Shown here: piece after piece, positions 1 through 10,284 of the stretch | Numbering within the stretch: the stretch's first letter is position 1 | Layout: the number at the start of each line of letters is the position of its first letter | Assembly (NCBI GenBank): GCA_021810815.1 | Contig: JAJZHR010000027.1 | Location: forward strand, 1-12,326 | Reading direction: 5' to 3' | Length of the DNA stretch: 12,326 nt | From: Acidobacteriota bacterium | Lineage (GTDB): Bacteria; Acidobacteriota; Terriglobia; Terriglobales; Acidobacteriaceae | Notes under the pieces: model-generated | Databases searched by the model: none | Told to the model about the DNA's origin: nothing | The model's input: the letters and a program-made list of their open reading frames with translations, nothing else | Made by a program: the position numbers and the translations under genes

Positions 1-366
1 CTGGGCAAGCAAACCCCGGACGAGGTGCGCAAGCTTTTCTGGCAGGCCCGCGAAGATGTGGATGCGGACACGCGCGGCTTCGCCGAGGACATCTTCCGCG
101 TCGCAACCGAGCGGCAGCCCGAGGTGGATGCTCTGATCGAGCACCACGCGCAGAACTGGCGGCTGGAGCGGATGCAGGTGGTGGATCGGAACCTGCTGCG
201 GGCGGCGATCGGAGAGATGCTCGGCTTCCCCATGACGCCCGCGCCGATCATCATCAACGAGTCGCTGGAGGTAGCCCGCATTTATGCAGCGCCGGAGTCG
301 GTGCAGTTCCTTAATGGCGTGCTGGATGCTGTTGCCAAGGCTGTGCTCGCGGCGCGCTTGAAGTAG
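1..366 (+). CDS. nusB: Transcription antitermination factor NusB (3' part)
   Basis: This is the C-terminal ~121 residues of NusB; the window edge cuts off the N-terminus. The frame is open from base 1, so the GTG at 25 is only an internal codon. NusB pairs with ribosomal protein S10 (NusE), binds boxA RNA and supports antitermination on rRNA operons in the cytoplasm. Family hallmarks visible here are NWRLERMQVVDRNLLRAAI (the usual 'NW..dRl..vDr.iLr.a' helix), then IIINESLEVARIY and the closing FLNGVLDAVAK. The C-terminal length after these motifs is normal, so the gene ends intact at TAG. A strong terminator follows about 70 nt downstream. In many genomes ribH/ribE lies upstream, but that side is outside the window. 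Confidence 0.93.
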   Translation: MGKQTPDEVRKLFWQAREDVDADTRGFAEDIFRVATERQPEVDALIEHHAQNWRLERMQVVDRNLLRAAIGEMLGFPMTPAPIIINESLEVARIYAAPESVQFLNGVLDAVAKAVLAARLK

Positions 367-435
367 TACGGCCCTTCTTAACCGGGCATGGGGATGGTTG
401 GATCTCCATAGCAGATTCCAACAGGGACTCAGAAG

Positions 436-491
436 CATTGCTGCAAAAGGAGAAGGCCCCCTCGAGGGGGCCTTCTCCTTTTGCAGCAATG
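436..491. terminator. Perfect 56-bp palindrome, bidirectional rho-independent terminator
   Basis: Positions 436-463 and 464-491 are exact reverse complements (28-bp arms, centred on CTCGAG). The GC-rich core GGCCCCCTCGAGGGGGCC is followed on either strand by a pyrimidine stretch ending in TTTT. It sits between the convergent ends of nusB (plus) and the lipoprotein gene (minus, stop at 498), so it can stop transcription from both sides. The U-tracts are short and lie inside the extended stem, as is usual for shared bidirectional terminators. Confidence 0.88.
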
Positions 492-497
492 TGCAGT

Positions 498-2774
498 CTA
501 GGTCGTGGGCCGCGGCTTGGCTGCGAGCAGGTCTGGAACTACCTGCTTGCCTGTCGGATCCAGCAACTGCGGGTTGATCTGCTTGATGTCGGTGAGCGTC
601 TGAGTGTTGATGATATGCACCAGATTGTCGCCGGACGTGCCCGCGTAGAAGGTCTGGTTGTCTGGGCTGAAGACACCGTTCGTGGGAGCGCTGGCTCCTT
701 TGAGCGGAATCTCCGTCAATGTGCCTGCGCTGCCTGTGATGGGCCTGTATGCAGGAAGCAAGGCCGAGGCTGCCGAGGCTCCGGTGGAGGCGAAGTATGT
801 GACGAAAGCCACCGAGGAGTCTGTCGCTGGAACCACGTAGTTGATCGAAGAGGCGCTCACGCCGGTCAGGGGCGCTGTCGTCACGGAGTTGTTGAACTTC
901 ATCCCCGTGCCGTTGGCCGGGCAAGCGCCAATGGGAAGAGTGACAGCGATATCTGACAGCAGGGGAACTCCCGTGGAAATGGTGGCACCAAGAATGTGCT
1001 TGCCGTCATTGGTCGCTGCGATTCTGTCTGTTGGCGTCGGTGCCTGGCCGGCCAGCGGGTAGTAGTCCGCTGGGTTGACGGTAGTGTCGGCGCAGTAGCT
1101 GTGGGCCGTGGTGGTGTTGCCGGCGAGGTATGCACCCACGTCCGGAACGGTGACAGCGATGTCGGTGGATCCTGTGCTCGACGTGTCGTAGATGTGCCAC
1201 CCGGTGAAGTTGGAGTAGACGTAGAGCTTGCCGGGACCAACGATGTATACCGCCTGGCTGTCAGGCGAGTACTCGGCGCGCGTTCCGGTTCCACCGAAGC
1301 TAGTGTAGGAGCCGCTCGCCGTGTTGTAGAGGTAGAGAAGATTGTGAACCGGGTCGCTCATGACCAGGGTATCGCCGTCCGGAGAGACTGTAAGCACGGT
1401 TCCAGAGACGTTGTTATCTTCTTTTACGAGCGAGTTGGACACAGCGTTGACCACCATCAGCTCGGTCGCGCTGCCGAAGTAAAGGCTGGTGCCGCTCTCG
1501 TTGATCACCATTGAATTCGGCACATAGGGCAGCAGAATTGGATTTCCGATGGTACTGGTGCTGAAGTCCACCGGAACGTAGTAGCGCGACTGCGTGCTTG
1601 CGATATACAGGATGGTCTGGACGGTGCCAGGTGTGAGGATCTGAATGGGATTGGAGACGACGGGCTTGCCGGTGCCCAGGATGCCAATCTGCTCAAACGG
1701 CGCCGGGTTGCAGATGCTCGGCTGGCAGATGGCGGTGATGGTGGCTGCACCAGGATAGAGAGCGCTGGCGAGGCCCGACGAGCCAATCGTGGTGGTCGGC
1801 GGCGTGGTGGAGACGAATGTCAGTCCCGTGCTGTTGATGATCACAGGGTTGTTGTTCGTGTCCGTAAGCGTCGCAGTGATCGGCTGGGTGTTGCCCTGGT
1901 AAACGACGACCGAGTTGCCCGTGACTCCGGCGACTGACAGAGCAATGTTCTTTGGCGGGCAGGTGTAGAAGAAGCCTGCAGTGCTGGTGGCCTGGGCAAC
2001 GGTTGCTGTGATTACGGTGGAGCCTGGCTGTTCGGCTGTGGCAACACCGCCCTGGTCAATCGAGACGATGCTGGAATCCTGCGGTGCGAACAGCAGGTTG
2101 CCGACCGCGCAGGAAATGTTCTGGCTGCCGCTCATCACGAGCGCTGCCAACTGCCCTGTGAAACCCTGGGAGATGCAGGAGTTGCCTGTGTACACCGGCG
2201 GCGGTGTTTGTCCGGTGGTGTACTGCACGATGTTGTTCGGGCAACAATTGGATGTTTGAGTTGCTCCGGTCTGGGTAGAGCAGTCTGTGCTCGATGGGCT
2301 GCTGAGCGAGACGCTGGTGACTGGAGGATGAACGAAGACGGGGACTTTATTGCTGCCTACGCCATTGCCTGTTGCTGTGAGCAGCGCCACACCTGTTTTG
2401 TTAGTGGGAATGCAGGTGGTGAAGTCGGCGACGCCGGCCGGCGAGTTGCGGTTCCACGTTCCGCCGCAAAGTGCGCCTGTGGGCGACACATCGGCGATGG
2501 TCATGTCAGAGGTGCCGTAGGTGTATTTGCCAATGCCGACGTTGGTGTGGCGGCAGTCCTGGGCAGACGGCGCGCCGAGCTGTCCGGTGGCGCCGTAGTT
2601 CAGCGATACACCTGTCGTCTTCGGTTCAAGCAGGACAGACACGACCTGGCCTAATTCAAGCCCGGAGTCTCCTCCGTTGCAATAAACGACAGTGTTCTTG
2701 CTGCATCCCGCAATGGAGAATCCAACGGGCAAGGAGACGAGGGAAAGCAAAAGGAAGGTGAGAAGCCGACGCAT
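498..2774 (-). CDS. Predicted lipoprotein with Ig-like and YVTN-type beta-propeller regions, function unknown
   Basis: This is a 758-residue exported protein. I place the start at ATG 2774 rather than the longer option at 2807. The shorter form is preceded by a good Shine-Dalgarno sequence (GGGGAGG) and opens directly with MRRLLTFLLL. A hydrophobic segment leads to a lipobox ending FSIAG before Cys24, so the mature protein is probably lipid-anchored. Residues of roughly 30-385 are Ser/Thr/Gly-rich and resemble bacterial Ig-like (BIG2) repeats, for example GGVATAEQPGSTVITATV near residue 241 and SSGLASALYPGAATITAIC further on. From about residue 388 (ILYIAST) the sequence changes to blades typical of YVTN/SMP-30-like propellers, with LTVSPDGDTLVMSD and GVFSPDNQTFYAGTSGDN. 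About 14 cysteines beyond the lipobox lie mostly in the Ig-like half, consistent with disulphides outside the cytoplasm. Such proteins are common in Terriglobia, often as surface or adhesion proteins. The precise role is unknown. Confidence 0.8.
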   Translation of the reverse strand: MRRLLTFLLLSLVSLPVGFSIAGCSKNTVVYCNGGDSGLELGQVVSVLLEPKTTGVSLNYGATGQLGAPSAQDCRHTNVGIGKYTYGTSDMTIADVSPTGALCGGTWNRNSPAGVADFTTCIPTNKTGVALLTATGNGVGSNKVPVFVHPPVTSVSLSSPSSTDCSTQTGATQTSNCCPNNIVQYTTGQTPPPVYTGNSCISQGFTGQLAALVMSGSQNISCAVGNLLFAPQDSSIVSIDQGGVATAEQPGSTVITATVAQATSTAGFFYTCPPKNIALSVAGVTGNSVVVYQGNTQPITATLTDTNNNPVIINSTGLTFVSTTPPTTTIGSSGLASALYPGAATITAICQPSICNPAPFEQIGILGTGKPVVSNPIQILTPGTVQTILYIASTQSRYYVPVDFSTSTIGNPILLPYVPNSMVINESGTSLYFGSATELMVVNAVSNSLVKEDNNVSGTVLTVSPDGDTLVMSDPVHNLLYLYNTASGSYTSFGGTGTRAEYSPDSQAVYIVGPGKLYVYSNFTGWHIYDTSSTGSTDIAVTVPDVGAYLAGNTTTAHSYCADTTVNPADYYPLAGQAPTPTDRIAATNDGKHILGATISTGVPLLSDIAVTLPIGACPANGTGMKFNNSVTTAPLTGVSASSINYVVPATDSSVAFVTYFASTGASAASALLPAYRPITGSAGTLTEIPLKGASAPTNGVFSPDNQTFYAGTSGDNLVHIINTQTLTDIKQINPQLLDPTGKQVVPDLLAAKPRPTT

Positions 2775-2866
2775 TGAACCTCCCCGTCCGGCGGGCCATG
2801 CGGCCACGCAGGACGGTACTGTTGCTGCAAAGATGACTTAAGTCGAAGCTTTACGCCCGAACCTAG

Positions 2867-2895
2867 AGTGTAGAAGGTGGGGCGGATTCAGGCAA
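2867..2895 (-). promoter_or_regulatory. Candidate sigma70-type promoter for the lipoprotein gene
   Basis: On the minus strand TTGCCT (2895-2890) is followed after exactly 17 nt by TACACT (2872-2867), each matching four of six consensus bases. Transcription would start near 2860, giving a leader of about 85 nt before ATG 2774. The promoter lies in the 162-nt gap after the peptidase gene, so the lipoprotein need not depend on peptidase readthrough. This is pattern matching only. Confidence 0.42.
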
Positions 2896-2936
2896 ACATC
2901 TGTCTGTTCCACCCCGGTTCGCGGAGGGAGGCACCG

Positions 2937-5051
2937 CTATTTCGCGGTGGGCATATAGGCCTCGAACCATGCGAGAGCGCGCTCAAGCACGTCTCTGCGA
3001 TGGTCGTAGCTGACGAAGCGATGGCCTTCGTCCGGATAGACGACCAGCTGCGTGGGGACGCCCTCTGCCTTCAGTGCGTGCCAAAATTCGAACGACTGCG
3101 GGGCTGGACACTCGCCGTCGCGATCACCCACCACCACTAGGGTTGGTGTCTTCGCATTCTTGATGTAGTTGATGGCCGAACTCTTGGCGTAGATTGCAGG
3201 ATCGTCATATACCGACTTGCCGAAGAATGGAATCATCCATTGGTCAATGGAGTTCTCACCGTAATAGCTCTGCCAGTCGGAGATGCCGGCGCCGGCTACG
3301 GCCGCGCGAAAACGGTTGGTTTGGGTGACGGTGAACATCGTCGCAAATCCGCCGTAGCTCCATCCCGTCAGTCCCTCGCGCTTCGGATCGATCGGGAGCT
3401 TCTTCTCCAGCACGTCCAGCCCCGCAAGCACATCGCGCAGATCGCCATAGCCGAGATCCTTGACGTTGGCCCGCGTGAATGCCTCTCCCTGGCCAAAGCT
3501 CCCGCGCGGGTTTGGCATGAACACAAAGTAGCCTAGGGCGGAGAAGGGAACACCTCCATAGCCCACGCCCGGCCAGCGCGGCATCGCGGCTGCCGATGGG
3601 CCTCCATGCACCATCGTGATCATCGGATACTTCTTTGCCGGGTCATAGTCCGCTGGGTATAGCAGCCACCCCTGCACATTGAATCCCTCATTGGTCCAGG
3701 TCATGGATTCCGACTTGCCCCACGACGGCTTAAGGCTATCGTTCAGATGCGTCAGCTGCTGGAGATGCGCGAGCGGTCCAGACCATACTTCTGGCGGGTG
3801 CTCGAACGAACTGCGTATGAGGGCGAGATTGCCCGAACGGGCGAGGGACACGCTCATCTCCAGCCGCCCATCTCCAACCGAGTCAGGCAGCGTCAGGTTG
3901 TATTCGCTGGACTCCTGTCCAGATGCAATGTCATAGCTGAACAGATGACTGGAGCCGCCGGAGATCTCCGCTACGCCCAGCGAGTCGTCGCCGATCCAGG
4001 TGAACCATGCGGGACTTGCCTTGCGGTCTGGCGTGATGTTCTTTGGAGAGCCGCCTGCGGACGGCATCAAGTAAATGTCGCCGCCAGTGGATCCCTGATC
4101 ACTCATAATGCCGCCAATGAAGGCGATCTGTTTGCCATCGGGCGACCAGCGCGGAACCGCGATCTGCATCCCGTGCAGAGTCCCTTCCACCTTGCTTGGA
4201 TCGAGAATCGAGTGAGCAGTGGTGGCCGCTGCTGTATTGACTGAGCCAGCTGGGCCTCCAAAGAGATAGGGCTGCGTGTAGAGCTGTGCTACCCACCAGT
4301 TGTTCTCTCCCGGCGCCGGTGCCGCAATATACGCAAGTTCCTTTGAGTTCGGAGCCCAGTCAAATTCGTACACGTAGAGCTTCGGCGGCGTCACCATCCA
4401 CGTCCCTGCATGCGCCACATCGACCACGGCGACGCGCTGGACCTCCACGCCATCCTCGCCAATCACCCCTGATGGCGGCTTCTCAGCTGCCAAGGCGCTT
4501 GCAACGCGCGTCGCGTTCTGCACGTAGAGATAGCCGATGGACATTCCATCAGGCGACCATGCCGGATCCCGCAGCAGACCCTTTGCCTGGGTCACAGAGC
4601 GAACCTGGTTGGTAGCCAGCGTCCATACGAAAATCTGCGCCTGGTGCGACGGCTCTCCTGTAGGTGTGCATTCCGAGAGGAACGCCAGTCGCTTCCCGTC
4701 TGGTGACCAGGCCGGGGATTGGCTGGAGCATTTGCTCGCGCTGAGGTTGTCGATGTTGGAGATGGTGTCAGGAGAGATGATGCGGTCCCAGGCTCCGTCC
4801 TGCGCTGCTCCATCCGGCGCAATCCCGGTCAAATGCAGCTCTGTTCCGTATTGGTTCGCCAGGCTCCACGCAACAAATGTCCCGTCGGGAGAAATCGCTG
4901 CGTCGACGGGGATCCGGGTTCTGCCGAGCTGGCTGATGATCCCGGCAATGCGGCTGTCCTGTGGGGGTGCCGCGACATTGCCTTGAGCTGAGGCGAAGGT
5001 CGCAGCAAGAGCGAGAAGAGCGGCGGGAAGCAAACGGGAACGTACGATCAT
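2937..5051 (-). CDS. Secreted S9 family peptidase (prolyl oligopeptidase / acylaminoacyl peptidase-like)
   Basis: This 704-residue serine peptidase has an N-terminal signal peptide (MIVRSRLLPAALLALAAT, then FASA before QG), so it is probably periplasmic. The N-terminal half holds TolB/WD40-like propeller repeats with the recurring 'P.WSPDGK' signature (PAWSPDGKRLAF, PAWSPDGMSIGY, PRWSPDGKQIAF). This cap limits access to peptides or small substrates. The C-terminal alpha/beta hydrolase domain, from about residue 450, shows HGGPSA (oxyanion region) and the nucleophile elbow GWSYGGF with Ser565. Asp645 in VVGDRDGECP and His677 in DEGHRFVSYDH complete the triad. All catalytic residues are present and the length is normal for the family. 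No clear Shine-Dalgarno precedes ATG 5051; the start is chosen because it gives an intact signal peptide. Substrate specificity (dipeptidyl versus acylaminoacyl) cannot be read from the sequence. Confidence 0.9.
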   Translation of the reverse strand: MIVRSRLLPAALLALAATFASAQGNVAAPPQDSRIAGIISQLGRTRIPVDAAISPDGTFVAWSLANQYGTELHLTGIAPDGAAQDGAWDRIISPDTISNIDNLSASKCSSQSPAWSPDGKRLAFLSECTPTGEPSHQAQIFVWTLATNQVRSVTQAKGLLRDPAWSPDGMSIGYLYVQNATRVASALAAEKPPSGVIGEDGVEVQRVAVVDVAHAGTWMVTPPKLYVYEFDWAPNSKELAYIAAPAPGENNWWVAQLYTQPYLFGGPAGSVNTAAATTAHSILDPSKVEGTLHGMQIAVPRWSPDGKQIAFIGGIMSDQGSTGGDIYLMPSAGGSPKNITPDRKASPAWFTWIGDDSLGVAEISGGSSHLFSYDIASGQESSEYNLTLPDSVGDGRLEMSVSLARSGNLALIRSSFEHPPEVWSGPLAHLQQLTHLNDSLKPSWGKSESMTWTNEGFNVQGWLLYPADYDPAKKYPMITMVHGGPSAAAMPRWPGVGYGGVPFSALGYFVFMPNPRGSFGQGEAFTRANVKDLGYGDLRDVLAGLDVLEKKLPIDPKREGLTGWSYGGFATMFTVTQTNRFRAAVAGAGISDWQSYYGENSIDQWMIPFFGKSVYDDPAIYAKSSAINYIKNAKTPTLVVVGDRDGECPAPQSFEFWHALKAEGVPTQLVVYPDEGHRFVSYDHRRDVLERALAWFEAYMPTAK

Positions 5052-5175
5052 GCAGAGGATGCTAGCATTTTCGCCGCCGGAAATGGCAGGGAATTCCTAC
5101 TGTGACTGGTGCGCCGTTTGCCCGCTGCCGCTGGCTTCCCGTGGATCCAGCATTACCTGCGCCCCCGACTTACGC

Positions 5176-5200
5176 AATCAGCCGAGATCAATCGGCGATT
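5176..5200. other. Small inverted repeat upstream of the peptidase gene
   Basis: AATC-A-GCCGA (5176-5185) and TCGGC-GATT (5192-5200) form a 9-bp stem with one bulged A and a 6-nt loop. It lies in the divergent gap between the peptidase start (5051) and the 6S promoter (5295). It could be an operator dyad or chance; no regulator can be assigned. Nothing else convincing was seen in 5052-5290, apart from two AGAATT(T)CCTC-like direct repeats at about 5246 and 5265. Confidence 0.25.
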
Positions 5201-5294
5201 CCTGCCCGATCCTCCTGTCGCTTAAGAATCCTGCTCAAATGCTGAAGAATTCCTCAACGTTTGGCAGAATTTCCTCGGAATGCCTCGAGGTTGC

Positions 5295-5323
5295 TTGACG
5301 AGCGCTGGGCTGCTTGTTATTGT
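5295..5323 (+). promoter_or_regulatory. Sigma70-type promoter of the 6S RNA candidate
   Basis: TTGACG (5295-5300) and TATTGT (5318-5323) are separated by the optimal 17 nt, matching five and four of six consensus positions. The predicted start, about 6-7 nt downstream near 5329-5330, falls exactly at the 5' end of the folded RNA (GGUUCC...). That agreement supports both calls. Confidence 0.65.
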
Positions 5324-5327
5324 TAGA

Positions 5328-5498
5328 AGGTTCCACGAGTGTCCTGAGCGCATCGCTATGAGTGCGAGCGGCGTTCGAGGAAGTAGTCAAGCCCTTCGGC
5401 GGGCTTGACATTTTCACGAAGCCCATGACGGACGGAACGACTCGCAGGTTGGCAAGGCTCAATGTTGCTGACGGTGTCTGCGGAGCACTCGAAAACCT
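5328..5498 (+). ncRNA. ssrS: 6S RNA candidate
   Basis: 6S RNA mimics an open promoter, binds the housekeeping RNA polymerase holoenzyme and dampens transcription when growth slows. The ~171-nt segment folds in the 6S pattern. The closing stem pairs AGGTT (5328-5332) with AACCT (5494-5498), CGAGTG (5336-5341) with CACTCG (5486-5491), and TCC (5342-5344) with GGA (5482-5484). A large central bubble follows (5345-5363 against 5446-5481), with a small GCAA...TTGC hairpin possible on its 3' side, as in known 6S RNAs. The terminal stem pairs GCGAG (5364-5368) with CTCGC (5441-5445) and CGTTC (5372-5376) with GAACG (5435-5439). It is capped by a 9-bp hairpin (5386-5394 with 5401-5409, loop TTCGGC). 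CCTGAGC on the 5' side and CTGCGG on the 3' side resemble E. coli 6S at the same structural positions. The promoter ends precisely at its 5' end. The exact 3' end is uncertain. Confidence 0.72.
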
Positions 5499-5501
5499 GG
5501 T

Positions 5502-5538
5502 GCCTGCGACATCTTCCACCTTGGAAGGCTATGCAGGC
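5502..5538 (+). other. Two-part hairpin directly after the 6S RNA candidate
   Basis: GCCTGC (5502-5507) pairs with GCAGGC (5533-5538), and inside it CTTCC (5513-5517) pairs with GGAAG (5523-5527). A symmetric 5x5 internal loop (GACAT/GCTAT) separates the two helices. No U-tract follows, so it is not a standard intrinsic terminator. It may mark the 3' boundary or a processing site of the 6S precursor. Confidence 0.4.
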
Positions 5539-5757
5539 CGAAACCCCGAAACGGAGCCGGCTTGGCGGTAGATCGCCTGAGCGCTCGGCCACCGTCGCGG
5601 TTCTCGTCTGGCACCGAAATGTAGTACCTGAAGATTGGGCCGCGATAGTGGCAGGGCTTGGTGTGGTGCGCTAAAGCGTACTGCTATCTCCGCGTGGAGT
5701 TTGCGTGAAGGTCTGCTCTGGGCCTGAGGCGGTTCTGCCGTGCTTGCCCTTTGCGCG

Positions 5758-5821
5758 GCAAGGGTTTGGTTTTGGGCTGCAAGTAGGAATCGCAGCGGGT
5801 TGGGTTGCAGGGGTTTGGTTT
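5758..5821 (+). repeat. 15-nt direct repeat in the G/T-rich rpsL leader
   Basis: GCAAGGGTTTGGTTT (5758-5772) recurs as GCAGGGGTTTGGTTT (5807-5821) with one mismatch. The copies start 49 nt apart and are linked by further G-runs (GGG at 5774, GGGTTGGG at 5797-5804). They lie on the strand that becomes the rpsL mRNA leader. Confidence 0.6.
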
Positions 5822-5860
5822 CACCGCTTTTGTTGTTTTTGAGTAGTAAGGAGATTTGGT

Positions 5861-6262
5861 TTGCCTACGTTCAATCAGCTCGTGAAGCAGGGCCGCACGC
5901 CGACGAAGTACAAGACCGCCAGCCCTGCGCTGCAGGGATCTCCGCAGCGCCGTGGCGTTTGCACTCGCGTCTACACGCAGACGCCAAAGAAGCCGAACTC
6001 CGCGCTGCGCAAGGTCGCCCGCGTCCGGCTCACCAACGGCATCGAAGTCACCACGTATATCCCTGGCATTGGCCACAACCTGCAGGAGCACTCGATTGTG
6101 CTCATTCGCGGCGGCCGTGTGAAGGATCTGCCGGGTGTTCGCTATCACGTCGTCCGTGGAACTCTGGACTCGGTCGGTGTCGCCAACCGCAAGCAGAGCC
6201 GGTCGAAGTATGGAGCCAAGCGCGCTAAGGGTGGAGCAGTTCCGGCAAAGGGTAAGAAGTAG
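5861..6262 (+). CDS. rpsL: 30S ribosomal protein S12
   Basis: S12 is part of the decoding centre of the small ribosomal subunit. The 133-residue product shows VCTRVYTQTPKKPNSALRK, the run HNLQEHSIVLIRGGRVKDLP and the final RKQSRSKYGAKR. Lys43 and Lys88 (mutated in streptomycin-resistant strains) are the sensitive wild-type residues. Asp89, the methylthiolation site in many bacteria, is present, as is Pro91. The start is TTG at 5861. Upstream in frame a TGA at 5840 closes the frame with no ATG or GTG in between, and AAGGAGA (5848-5854) is spaced 6 nt ahead. The protein is some 9 residues longer than E. coli S12, ending in a basic Gly/Ala/Lys tail (GGAVPAKGKK). It is the first gene of the str operon, with rpsG 79 nt downstream. 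Confidence 0.97.
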   Translation: MPTFNQLVKQGRTPTKYKTASPALQGSPQRRGVCTRVYTQTPKKPNSALRKVARVRLTNGIEVTTYIPGIGHNLQEHSIVLIRGGRVKDLPGVRYHVVRGTLDSVGVANRKQSRSKYGAKRAKGGAVPAKGKK

Positions 6263-6341
6263 TACTAGGGCCTCGAGCACTGATTTGGTAATTCGTAAGA
6301 GGATTGCGCAACAGGATTGCAAGACGAGAAGGATTTAGGGC

Positions 6342-6812
6342 ATGCCTAGAAAAGGTCACATTGCGAAGCGCGAAGTAGCTCCAGACCCGGTCTATGGATC
6401 GACGCTGGTCACCAAGTTTGTGAACTCCTTGATGTGGGGCGGCAAGAAGTCGACCGCTCAGGGAATCTTCTACGAGGCGATGACCAACCTTGAGCAGAAG
6501 GGTGGCGATGAGGCGCTCAAACTGTTCAAAAAGGCAGTGGAGAACGTTAAGCCACTGCTCGAAGTGAAGAGCCGCCGCGTCGGTGGAGCGAACTACCAGG
6601 TTCCGATCGAAGTGAATCCTGAGCGCCGCACCTCGCTCGCCATTCGCTGGCTGGTTACGTTTGGTCGTGCGCGCGGTGAGAAGGGCATGGTTGACAAGCT
6701 GACCGCCGAGTTGCTGGATGCTGCCAATGGCCGTGGAGCCGCGATGAAGAAGAAGGAAGACGTTCATCGCATGGCTGAAGCTAACAAGGCGTTCGCGCAC
6801 TACCGCTGGTAG
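6342..6812 (+). CDS. rpsG: 30S ribosomal protein S7
   Basis: S7 is a primary binding protein of the 3' domain of 16S rRNA and contacts E-site tRNA and mRNA. The product has the canonical 156 residues: MPRKGHIAKREVAPDPVYGS at the start, then VTKFVNSLMWGGKKSTAQ, NVKPLLEVKSRRVGGANYQV and, near the end, RMAEANKAFAHYRW. An AGAAGGA Shine-Dalgarno (6327-6333) lies 8 nt before the ATG. In E. coli S7 represses its own operon by binding the rpsL-rpsG intercistronic mRNA. The 79-nt gap here is similar in size, but I cannot show a conserved S7 site. A 115-nt gap follows before fusA. Confidence 0.98.
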   Translation: MPRKGHIAKREVAPDPVYGSTLVTKFVNSLMWGGKKSTAQGIFYEAMTNLEQKGGDEALKLFKKAVENVKPLLEVKSRRVGGANYQVPIEVNPERRTSLAIRWLVTFGRARGEKGMVDKLTAELLDAANGRGAAMKKKEDVHRMAEANKAFAHYRW

Positions 6813-6894
6813 TTGCCGGACGAATCGGAAATGGGATCAAGTAGGGGATGTAATCCTCGATCTTGTATCCAGACAAAGAATCGCAAGATTTCCC

Positions 6895-6911
6895 GCAGAC
6901 CTCAGGTCTGC
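6895..6911 (+). promoter_or_regulatory. Hairpin just upstream of the fusA start
   Basis: GCAGACC (6895-6901) and GGTCTGC (6905-6911) form a perfect 7-bp stem with a TCA loop. It ends only 16 nt before the GTG start and 4-5 nt before the weak purine-rich ribosome binding segment (GAGAGAG, 6917-6923). It could affect ribosome entry on fusA. It has no U-tract and is not a terminator. Confidence 0.4.
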
Positions 6912-6927
6912 AAAGTGAGAGAGCATC

Positions 6928-9024
<2,097 letters not shown>

Positions 9025-9096
9025 CCGTCAGACTACGCGCTCGACAAGTTTGATTTATCCGAAATAAGAACGAGAACACGAAAAGGACAGAGCGAC

Positions 9097-10284
<1,188 letters not shown>

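Larger units (their letters stand above)
5499..5860 (+). other. Gene-free leader region between the 6S RNA candidate and rpsL
   Basis: No protein-coding frame here resembles a known protein. Near its left end lies a strong hairpin (annotated separately). Further on, GGCG-GTAGAT-CGCC (from about 5564) and CTTGCC...GGCAAG (5743-5762) can form smaller stems. The last 100 nt before rpsL are unusually G/T-rich and carry a direct repeat. I see no fully convincing -35/-10 pair for rpsL, so the str operon promoter is not located; partial readthrough from the 6S promoter is possible. The region would be the natural place for the 5' leader of the operon. Confidence 0.5.

Noticed and set aside
438..956. 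172-codon plus-strand frame starting inside the terminator palindrome
   Set aside because: It is antisense to the lipoprotein gene, starts within the hairpin and has a random-looking Cys/Gly/Arg-rich product.
5235..5592. Short open frames on both strands over 5235-5592
   Set aside because: They overlap the folded 6S candidate and its promoter, resemble no protein and lack ribosome binding sites.
5330..5640. RNase P RNA, tmRNA or 4.5S SRP RNA in the gene-free region
   Set aside because: The hallmark motifs are absent (GAGGAAAGUCC for RNase P, the tmRNA tag frame and tRNA-like ends, GGAAGCAGC-type SRP loop), whereas the fold matches 6S.
5684..6322. 212-codon minus-strand frame over rpsL and its leader
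   Set aside because: It is the antisense shadow of rpsL, with no plausible start or family resemblance.
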